A stretch of 14,658 nucleotides of DNA from JBEEMU01 sp043778315 (GTDB lineage Bacteria; Bacteroidota; Bacteroidia; Chitinophagales; Saprospiraceae): NCBI GenBank assembly GCA_043778315.1, contig JAYWGJ010000383.1, positions 1 to 14,658 on the forward strand, read 5' to 3'. The notes beneath the pieces are model-generated. The model saw only the letters and a list, made by a program, of their open reading frames with translations. It did not search any database and was not told where the DNA came from. Each line of letters opens with the position of its first letter. The stretch's first letter is position 1. This document shows, piece by piece, positions 9,101-14,020 of the stretch. A program made the translations under genes and the position numbers.

Positions 9101-9790
9101 CAGCCGTTGATAGTTGGTTTAGCCCCAAAAACGGATTTGCATAAAGAAGTAATTGAATTAACAGAAAAAATCGGTAATTTGCACCAAAAAATTGGCGAAA
9201 TAAGCCAAAAATTAACTGCCAATACCGCCCAGAAAGCAAAAGCGGAAACCCTTATCGAGGCGATGAAATCGCAAGAAAAAGTGACGTATAAGTGGGAAGC
9301 TTTGAACACTTTGATAGGCGACGCGACGGGTAGCAAGTTCCGAAAATTTGCGCAAGGACTGACTTTGCAGCACCTCACCGAGCGTGCAAATAAGCATATT
9401 AGCACGTTAAACGACCGCTATGCTATCAAAAAAAGGGACGATATTAGCTTAGAATTGGATATTATTGACCTCTCGCAGGACAATAATAGACGCAGTATGT
9501 ACACGCTTTCTGGCGGCGAAAGTTTTTTGGTGAGCCTCGCGCTCGCGCTCGGGCTGTCGGATATGACGGCGCGAAATATGAATATAGAGTCGCTATTTAT
9601 CGACGAAGGCTTTGGTAGTTTGGACGCGCAAACACTCGATTCTGCCTTGAACGCGCTTGAGCGTTTACAGTCGTCGGGCAAAACGATAGGCGTTATTTCG
9701 CACGTCGAGGCACTAAAAGAGCGGATTGCTGTGCAAATTGTGGTCAAAAAAGGCGCAAATGGCGTAAGTAAGGTGGTTTTTAACGCCTAA
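6161..9790 (+). CDS. sbcC: SbcC, ATPase subunit of the SbcCD nuclease
   Basis: Large SMC-like (Rad50-type) subunit of the SbcCD nuclease, which opens hairpins and blocked ends at palindromes and double-strand breaks. The N-terminal ATPase half has the start MKIRTIRLKNIHSL and Walker A GDTGAGKTT (37-45), with a Q-loop-region LLAQGDFAAF typical of SbcC. Long coiled coils fill about 180-1040, interrupted by a zinc hook C592-P-L-C595. The C-terminal half carries the signature LSGGES (1116-1121) and Walker B FIDEGFGSLD (D1148, E1149). All catalytic elements look intact. At 1209 aa it is longer than the roughly 1050 aa of E. coli SbcC, the excess lying in the coiled coil. The coiled-coil DNA is visibly more AT-rich than the two ATPase ends. 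The nuclease partner sbcD, usually adjacent, is not in the window. A GNAT gene follows after 15 bases. Confidence 0.95.
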   Translation: MKIRTIRLKNIHSLREEVVLRLNETPFADAGLFAITGDTGAGKTTLLDAMTLALYGEVHRSKSVDEVMSNGAADCMAEVEFEVKGVFYRAKWSRERAHKRSNGKLQPVRRELVNISDNEGVLFAKINDVKDEIEKITGLNYKRFTKSVLLAQGDFAAFLKADDKERGELLEQITGTEIYSEIGKDAFAKHKEEKDKLDGLKTQRDSLELLTEDEIMGLETELKVIKTTQIDLEIAKKTAETHTKIWTDWETLQATAEKLAADTVYIANEKVGLADKKVALAQHKKIQSIRPFLLKAADLDKEIKDRTIEKSSVETALETIKNQKNAAKIGLDIATQQLAQIKKENDAAQEVIAKVSVLDAQLKDKTDNLAQKNAIYTNLLDTQKKLNEDINNNTAALNSNKNEYNAATEALNQDPKAADLDVNFAKIQTNTALLVEKLQNKEQNTQNIADLTTKIAAFEIEKQAAIKKQEVAAQNCAKANELINEYTQKGVYEVNYFLNLQLKLNKERDNLEKLPALQQKYQNLQQSLDDAYDDLEQIQTRTNKYDSRLLSAHEAVEHFEELVTYKEEIYNLYKEREGYAAARAELTDGCECPLCGAKAHPFVLNHATNAMPKAKMELETAKNSLKAQKEAYNRLIKVHLEHTHENKAATEKNKQLEDALHELEREFTRIAVAIGDSTWIRDETIVAQKLAAVKKELGNLQQSQTDFTQTKANLEAAQKDLSKCIDNYKNLDYKLQINQEEYDKKIQNSVQEAQITQNLAKNIAQIIDSYLEKDIFIDYNNKTSLNELVNDLHRRNKNYQNQLAAQQKTAQEIAVLTAKQENYLGRNQEIIADLEVQNAEITQLTNNIEGVKMERLELMGDETVATAKARWTTALSNAQKTHENAQRTHQNLSDSDLQTTQNLENITKTVTALNDKKSENTATVTSELQRLGVPDAATAASYLLDESTVENIEKRIKELDNKTAILKADQEKLASKKTTIQPLIVGLAPKTDLHKEVIELTEKIGNLHQKIGEISQKLTANTAQKAKAETLIEAMKSQEKVTYKWEALNTLIGDATGSKFRKFAQGLTLQHLTERANKHISTLNDRYAIKKRDDISLELDIIDLSQDNNRRSMYTLSGGESFLVSLALALGLSDMTARNMNIESLFIDEGFGSLDAQTLDSALNALERLQSSGKTIGVISHVEALKERIAVQIVVKKGANGVSKVVFNA

Positions 9791-9805
9791 ACGTAAAAAA
9801 ATAAC

Positions 9806-10354
9806 ATGAATTTTGATTTACAACCAACGCTACAAAACGTAAAAACTCATACTGATTTTGGTCACGTCGACGCGCTATATCAAGCCGCTTTTGGCAGCGC
9901 GGCAGTACCTTTTATGGTGCAAAAACGTTGGTGGAACGCGCAAAAAATAGGAATTGTAGCATTGTATAACTCAGCCGATACAGCAACTCAGAAATTGGCG
10001 GCAGCTATCAGTTACTGGAGCGTTTCAGCCGAAATGTATGCAAAATTAATCGCAGGCGAAATCAAGGAAAAGGAATTGATTATTGATAGCAATACAACTG
10101 ATAATCAAGACTTTATCTATATTAGCGATATTGCAGTTTTACCCGAAATGCAAGGCAAAAAATACGGTTTTCAACTATTAGAATATGCTTTAACAGCAAT
10201 AAAAAACCGCATAAAAAACAAAAAAGCAAGCGTTTGCGCGCTTGCTTTTTCGGAAGGTGGGGCGGCATTATTAGCTAAATTTGGGTTTGTGCTTTCGCCA
10301 AATCCAACAGCCGACGGCTTACCTCTTTATGTTTTGGAAATTGATTTATTTTAA
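9806..10354 (+). CDS. GNAT-family N-acetyltransferase
   Basis: Predicted cytoplasmic acyl-CoA-dependent acetyltransferase of 182 aa. The acetyl-CoA-binding motif A is clear: ISDIAVLPEMQGKKYGFQLL (106-125), with Q116-G117-K118-K119-Y120-G121 as the pyrophosphate loop. Motif B follows as SEGGAALLAKFGF (149-161). The central ISYWS (68-72) fits the strand before motif A. The acceptor substrate cannot be told from sequence. The gene starts 15 bases after sbcC and is probably cotranscribed with it. Its 3' end overlaps the stop of the convergent lipoprotein gene by nine bases. Codons 139-148 coincide with a perfect 12-base inverted repeat flanked by A and T tracts, a terminator-like hairpin within the reading frame. 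The encoded residues there still fit the GNAT fold, so the gene appears intact. Confidence 0.82.
   Translation: MNFDLQPTLQNVKTHTDFGHVDALYQAAFGSAAVPFMVQKRWWNAQKIGIVALYNSADTATQKLAAAISYWSVSAEMYAKLIAGEIKEKELIIDSNTTDNQDFIYISDIAVLPEMQGKKYGFQLLEYALTAIKNRIKNKKASVCALAFSEGGAALLAKFGFVLSPNPTADGLPLYVLEIDLF
10211..10250 (-). terminator. Intrinsic-terminator-like hairpin inside the GNAT gene
   Basis: A perfect 12-base inverted repeat (10221-10232 with 10239-10250, AAAAAGCAAGCG / CGCTTGCTTTTT) encloses a six-base loop. Read on the minus strand, the GC-containing stem is followed by CTTTTTTGTTTTTTAT, a strong U-tract. On the plus strand only five Ts follow. It lies 95 bases past the stop of the minus-strand TPR lipoprotein gene and would be the natural terminator for that transcript, although it sits within the convergent gene's coding sequence. 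Confidence 0.65.
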
Positions 10355-11362
10355 CTTATCAGCAGCTTGTTTAGCAACCGTATTTTCGGGGTCTATGCGA
10401 TAACTTTCTTCATAAAAAGCCTTTGCCGCTTTGTTGTCTTTGCGCATTTCCGCCATCAAACCGCGCATGTAATAGCATTTGGCGCAAGTTGCGTCTGATT
10501 TTGTAGATAACTCGAAGTTTTTTTCCGCTTCTACTGGATTTTTTTGTTCCAAAAGCAAAATACCCATATTAAAAAATGCGTCGGTATAATGTACGTCCAA
10601 ACCGATTATTTTTCTGTACAGTTTCATCGCAGTAGTATAATCGGGCTGTTTCAAATTTTGGTAATACATTGCTTTTGCATACAACGTTTCGGTGTTGCTC
10701 GAGTCAATTCGGAGCGCGTTATCCAAATATTTTAATGCGATAGGATTGCGTTTTTGTGACATCAATATACCGAGTTGTAAATAAGCGTCTTGATGATTTG
10801 CATCAGCTTCTACCGCCGACTGAAATTCGTTAATCGCAGCGAGTGTATCCGACATTTCCTTCTTAATCCGTCCCATCATAAAGTGACCTTCCGCGTTGCC
10901 TTTCGACAAGTCCATCACTTTATTCACACTCGTCTCCGCTTGTGCGTACTGTTTCACAATAAGCTGTAACTCAGATAGTTTGAGTAAACTTTGTAGGCGT
11001 TTTGGTTCGCGGCGAAGCAAAACCTCGAGCGTTGCCATCGCCTCTTTTGACTGGCTAAAATCCATTTGCGCGTCCGCGAGCGCGTGAAAATACGACCACT
11101 GCGACGAGTCCAAACTAATCGCTTTTTTGAAATCGCGGATAGATTCGTCGTACAACTCCTCTTTGTATAACGCTTTGCCGCGCATTGCCCAGAGCGAATC
11201 GTTAGTCGGCTGCGCTTGCAATTGAACCGTAATTTTATCGACACTCGGGTTGCCAATCGGTGCAAAAAGTTTATCGTCGCTCTTAGGCGCAGTTTTGCAA
11301 GCGAAAATAAATAGCACGCTGAGTGATAAATTAAATAATAAAAGGAATTTATTTGAAGCCAT
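10346..11362 (-). CDS. TPR-repeat lipoprotein
   Basis: Predicted membrane-anchored periplasmic scaffold protein of about 338 aa. The N-terminus is a lipoprotein signal: MASNK, a hydrophobic core (6-20) and lipobox IFAC with the lipidated cysteine at 22. The rest is mostly tetratricopeptide repeats, about eight helix pairs, with typical A/G-Y/F-A-P spacing such as ALYKEELYDESIRDFKKAI. Near the C-terminus a CAKC pair lies within a repeat and could form a disulfide. I chose the ATG at 11362 rather than the upstream in-frame ATG at 11395: it places the signal peptide at the start and gives about 40 bases of leader from the -7 box at 11408-11415. The upstream ATG would fall almost on the expected transcription start. 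Function beyond protein-protein interaction is unknown. The 3' end overlaps the GNAT stop. Confidence 0.85.
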   Translation of the reverse strand: MASNKFLLLFNLSLSVLFIFACKTAPKSDDKLFAPIGNPSVDKITVQLQAQPTNDSLWAMRGKALYKEELYDESIRDFKKAISLDSSQWSYFHALADAQMDFSQSKEAMATLEVLLRREPKRLQSLLKLSELQLIVKQYAQAETSVNKVMDLSKGNAEGHFMMGRIKKEMSDTLAAINEFQSAVEADANHQDAYLQLGILMSQKRNPIALKYLDNALRIDSSNTETLYAKAMYYQNLKQPDYTTAMKLYRKIIGLDVHYTDAFFNMGILLLEQKNPVEAEKNFELSTKSDATCAKCYYMRGLMAEMRKDNKAAKAFYEESYRIDPENTVAKQAADKLK

Positions 11363-11407
11363 TATTTTGTTTTTTACAATAATTTTTGGTTGCAATTATA
11401 ATATTTG

Positions 11408-11415
11408 CAAAGGTA
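11408..11415 (-). promoter_or_regulatory. Bacteroidota -7 promoter element for the TPR lipoprotein gene
   Basis: On the minus strand this reads TACCTTTG, a perfect TAnnTTTG match. It lies 45 bases upstream of the chosen ATG at 11362. A convincing TTTG -33 element is not seen; only a TTTCG-like stretch around 11435-11439 is near the expected place. Confidence 0.6.
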
Positions 11416-11452
11416 AAATGAATTTTTATACTATCGAAATACTTTTTTTGCG

Positions 11453-11493
11453 AAAAATCCTACGAGTTGGGAGTGCGTGGTTTCAACCCGCAT
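11453..11493 (-). repeat. REP-like palindromic repeat, copy with tail
   Basis: On the minus strand the copy starts with TGCGGGTTGAAACCACGCA, a palindrome with one bulged base, and continues CTCCCAACTCGTAGGATTTT. The same core plus CTCC...TAGGATTTT tail occurs in the opposite orientation at 12974-13010. It lies 14 bases past the recX stop and is not followed by a U-tract, so it does not look like a classical intrinsic terminator. Confidence 0.7.
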
Positions 11494-11507
11494 AAAAGCA
11501 CCTCTGC

Positions 11508-11984
11508 TTACTCTTTATTGACTATTTTGAGGATTAAATCCATCTCAAAACCTCTACTTAGCGCGTAGGAAATTGATTTTGCTTTGCGCTCGTAGTCGTT
11601 CAAATGTGCGTATTTATCTTGATATTTTGCAATCACGTCCTCGAGGGTCGCGGCATATTCTTCGGGGTCTATTTCTTTCATGCCAATTTTAATATTGGGT
11701 TCAGAAATTTGTTTTTGGCGCAAGCCAAGCAATATTTTTATGCGTCCCCAACCGTTAAAGCGGAATTTCCCGCGTGCGTAAGATTGCGCAAATCGCTCTT
11801 CATTAATAAATAAATCGCCGATAAGTTCCGCTATAATTGCCTCTACATCAGTAGAATACAAACCGTATTCGTATAATTTGGTGCGGACTTCGGAAGGACA
11901 ACGGTCTTGATACGCGCAATAGTTTTGTGCTTTTTGCAACGCCATACGCGGCGTAAGTCGTTTACTTTTTTTCTCCCATTCCAT
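11508..11984 (-). CDS. recX: RecX-family regulatory protein
   Basis: Small helical cytoplasmic protein of the RecX family, which binds RecA filaments and modulates recombination and SOS activity. The sequence shows the expected helical-repeat layout. AQNYCAYQDRCPSEVRTKL (19-37) is the first three-helix unit. It is followed by LIGDLFINEERFAQSYARGK (55-74), which is the most typical RecX motif, then FNGWGRIKILLGLRQKQI and a final DYERKAKSISYALSRGF unit. At 158 aa it has the usual length. recA is not in the window, which is common for Bacteroidota recX genes. It shares a strand with the M50-like gene upstream (57-base gap). A repeat copy lies just after its stop codon. A second ATG 14 codons in would remove part of the N-terminus, so the first is kept. 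Confidence 0.85.
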   Translation of the reverse strand: MEWEKKSKRLTPRMALQKAQNYCAYQDRCPSEVRTKLYEYGLYSTDVEAIIAELIGDLFINEERFAQSYARGKFRFNGWGRIKILLGLRQKQISEPNIKIGMKEIDPEEYAATLEDVIAKYQDKYAHLNDYERKAKSISYALSRGFEMDLILKIVNKE

Positions 11985-12041
11985 AACTATATTTGGATTA
12001 ATTAGTAATAAAATAGTTTTTTTCTTTATTGTAATAAATAA

Positions 12042-12863
12042 TTACGCATTTTTACCTATTTTATGTGCTATCCAACGCACAATTAAGGCACAAAAGCAAG
12101 ACGTAACCAAAAAATTGAGTACGAAAACTAACAAACTAGCCATATTCCATACCTTTATTATCATAAAACACATCATAAAAGCCATATATACCCAAGAAAG
12201 ACTAACAAAAGCGATAAAAAGAGCAGTAATTAATGCAGAAAACTTATTATCATATAAATGCAAAAATCGCCATATCGCTCTACCTACTACGCCCGTAGGC
12301 AAAATCGCGCCGACCATCATTAACGATAGCCAACTCGCGCCCGTTAGCAATAATAATTCGCGACTATTGAGGTGATACAGTATATCTACAAACGGTTTAG
12401 GTGATATTTGCCAAGCTAAATATCCGAAAAAAAGCCGCATTTGTGACCACCATTGTATGCAGTTTTGAATAAAATTTTTGTGCGGATTTGCCAACAAAAT
12501 ACAAATAATTACACCAAACGCAAGACTCAATACGCCCGCCAAAGAGAACAATCCGCGTTGCCAATATGGACGGCTTCGGTACTCAAACTCTCGCGGCGTG
12601 TCTAAATTTGCTGCGGCTTCGAGGTCGTAGTCTGGCGGCAGCGCGCCCGCAGGTGCGACATAACTTCCGAGCGGCAGCCAACCGACTCGAATAGCCGTAT
12701 TATTGATGCGATGATGTGACCGACCGAAGTAAAAAACACTCATTTCGTCAATGCGAATACCGAGCAACATCGCCAATACACCGTGTACAAACAGGTGTAA
12801 TAAATTGGCACACACCAAAGTCAAAGCAATATAAATAGCAGGTTCGCTAATAATGGATAGCAT
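12042..12863 (-). CDS. Degenerate M50 (site-2 protease-like) integral membrane protein
   Basis: Polytopic membrane protein of 273 aa with the outline of an M50 site-2 protease but without key catalytic residues. Hydrophobic segments lie near 9-22, 103-124, 170-190, 208-236 and 241-262. The first carries HLFVH (23-27), where active enzymes have HExxH; both histidines remain but the glutamate is leucine. Downstream, GIRIDEMSVFYFG and WLPLGSYVAPAG parallel GVRVEEFSIGFG and PLGGYV of RseP, and FEYRSRPYWQRGLFSLAG (93-110) parallels the conserved F-x-K-S-x-x-Q-R-x-x-x-x-x-A-G block. The second catalytic motif (N-x-x-P-x-x-x-L-D-G) appears as ILPTGVVGRAIW, with valine for aspartate. No PDZ domain is present. 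I infer a non-proteolytic relative, perhaps a binding or regulatory pseudoprotease. Homology is clear by pattern; inactivity is inferred from residues, and the role is unknown. Confidence 0.72.
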   Translation of the reverse strand: MLSIISEPAIYIALTLVCANLLHLFVHGVLAMLLGIRIDEMSVFYFGRSHHRINNTAIRVGWLPLGSYVAPAGALPPDYDLEAAANLDTPREFEYRSRPYWQRGLFSLAGVLSLAFGVIICILLANPHKNFIQNCIQWWSQMRLFFGYLAWQISPKPFVDILYHLNSRELLLLTGASWLSLMMVGAILPTGVVGRAIWRFLHLYDNKFSALITALFIAFVSLSWVYMAFMMCFMIIKVWNMASLLVFVLNFLVTSCFCALIVRWIAHKIGKNA

Positions 12864-12889
12864 ATCGGTATGGTCTTATTTTGGGATAG

Positions 12890-12897
12890 TAAAGATA
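12890..12897 (-). promoter_or_regulatory. Possible -7 element for the M50-like gene
   Basis: On the minus strand this reads TATCTTTA, seven of eight matches to TAnnTTTG. It lies 26 bases before the ATG of the M50-like gene. There is no good -33 match, so it is only a candidate. Confidence 0.25.
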
Positions 12898-12941
12898 ATT
12901 TTTTTGTTCTTTGAAAATTTTTGTGTGCGAAACGCAACTGT

Positions 12942-12993
12942 GTGTGGGTTTCAACCCGCACTTGTTTTATTTTGTGCGGGTTAAAACCCGCAC
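12942..12993. repeat. Pair of inverted REP-like palindromes (REPIN/BIME-like)
   Basis: Two 20-base palindromic units are separated by a 12-base AT-rich linker (12962-12973). Copy A (12942-12961) reads GTGTGGGTTTCAACCCGCAC, with one G-U-compatible mismatch in its stem. Copy B (12974-12993) reads GTGCGGGTTAAAACCCGCAC, a perfect nine-base inverted repeat around AA. The GGTTTCAACCCGCA core of copy A is identical to the core of the copy at 11473-11493. By orientation of the asymmetric centres, the two units are inverted relative to each other. The pair sits between the 3' end of the polyprenyl synthase gene and the M50-like gene. Confidence 0.75.
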
Positions 12994-13010
12994 TCCGACA
13001 ATAGGATTTT
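12974..13010 (+). repeat. REP-like repeat with tail, inverted counterpart of the 11453-11493 copy
   Basis: Palindrome 12974-12993 continues into CTCCGACAATAGGATTTT, which aligns with CTCCCAACTCGTAGGATTTT of the minus-strand copy at 11453-11493 (identical CTCC and TAGGATTTT ends, spacer five versus seven bases). The last two bases of the tail lie in the stop codon of the polyprenyl synthase gene. Confidence 0.65.
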
Positions 13011-13998
13011 AAACCTCGCGCTGCATCAAGTTATCAGCGATAATATACAGTATTTCCAAGGCTTCCGCTTCGTTCGAACGTATTTTTTGTAGGGCAATCA
13101 AACCTTTTTGATAGTAGCTTTGCATAGCAGATTCGGCAGCGGCGCGCGCGCCTGCTTTTGTATATATATGAGTAACGGCGGCTATTTTTTCGCCTTCTTC
13201 GGTTGTTGTTTGCGGCTGCTGTGCAGCGTATTGATGCAATAAAGTACGGTCATTTTCGGTCGCGTTTTCATGGGCTTTCAGCCATAAAAAGGTTTTTTTA
13301 TTGTTTAATATATCGCCGCCAATCCGTTTACCAAAAGTAGCTTGGTCGCCAAAAGTATCTAAAATATCGTCTTGCAATTGAAATGCGATACCGATATTTT
13401 CGCCAAATTGATACAATAAATCAGCGTCATTATCGGTTGCGTTACCGCAATACGCGCCTATTTTGAGTGCGCCGCCGAGCAAAACGGCGGTTTTCAAGCG
13501 TATCATTTCTATGTATTCCGCTTCGGTGACATGGTCGCGCTGCTCAAAATTCATATCCATTTGTTGCCCTTCGCAAACGGCTATCGCAACGCTATTAAAA
13601 GTATGCAAAATTGGCAAAATTGTGACATTTTTTGCTTCGCGCAACAAAGACTCGTAAGCAAGCACGAGCATCGCATCGCCCGAAAGGATAGCGGTGTTCG
13701 TATCATACTGTTCATGCACGGTCGGCTGTCCGCGCCGCACCGCCGATTTATCCATAATATCGTCGTGCATCAGCGTAAAATTATGAAACAACTCGATGGC
13801 AGCCGCCGCAGGCAAAGCAGCACGATGACCGCCGCTCACAATCGCGCAACCGAGCAAACTCAGGAGCGGACGAATGCGTTTGCCGCTCAACGAAAGCAGG
13901 TAGTTGATAGGCTCGTATAGTTCTTGCGGCTTCGATATACCGCGTTTTTCGGCTTCAGCCGTCATATAATCGTCGAAATCGAGTATATATTTAGACAT
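13009..13998 (-). CDS. Trans-type polyprenyl diphosphate synthase
   Basis: Cytoplasmic isoprenoid chain-elongating enzyme, condensing isopentenyl diphosphate with an allylic diphosphate using magnesium. With the ATG at 13998 it has 329 aa. It shows SGKRIRP (38-44), the first aspartate-rich motif DDIMD (79-83) preceded by HNFTLMH and followed by RRGQPTVH, and the second motif QLQDDILDTFGD (207-218) followed by GKRIGGDILNNKKTF. All catalytic aspartates are present. The first motif has no two-residue insertion, unlike classical bacterial farnesyl diphosphate synthase; product length (geranylgeranyl or longer) cannot be settled from sequence. I prefer 13998 over the in-frame ATG at 14040, since the 14 extra lysine/leucine-rich residues are not family-like and would overlap the upstream gene by 20 bases. 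The gap with 13998 is 22 bases, suggesting cotranscription with the phospholipid gene. Confidence 0.9.
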   Translation of the reverse strand: MSKYILDFDDYMTAEAEKRGISKPQELYEPINYLLSLSGKRIRPLLSLLGCAIVSGGHRAALPAAAAIELFHNFTLMHDDIMDKSAVRRGQPTVHEQYDTNTAILSGDAMLVLAYESLLREAKNVTILPILHTFNSVAIAVCEGQQMDMNFEQRDHVTEAEYIEMIRLKTAVLLGGALKIGAYCGNATDNDADLLYQFGENIGIAFQLQDDILDTFGDQATFGKRIGGDILNNKKTFLWLKAHENATENDRTLLHQYAAQQPQTTTEEGEKIAAVTHIYTKAGARAAAESAMQSYYQKGLIALQKIRSNEAEALEILYIIADNLMQREV

Positions 13999-14020
13999 TA
14001 ATGCTATTTTTAATAGTTTT

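Noticed and set aside
9530..9555. GC-rich CTCGCGCTCGCGCTCGGGCT stretch looking like a small tandem repeat or hairpin.
   Set aside because: It encodes the LALALGL helix directly after the SbcC signature motif, so repeated Leu/Ala codons explain it.
12942..12993. Possible short CRISPR array, since two similar palindromic units are regularly placed.
   Set aside because: There are only two units with a 12-base AT-rich linker, the units are inverted rather than direct, and no cas genes are nearby.
11453..13010. Complete transposon bounded by the inverted repeats.
   Set aside because: No transposase or recombinase is encoded inside, and I see no matching target-site duplication outside the two ends; reported only as a possible cassette.
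13531..13920. Plus-strand open frame of 129 codons inside the polyprenyl synthase gene.
   Set aside because: It is antisense to the region carrying the first aspartate-rich motif, and its product has no recognisable domain.
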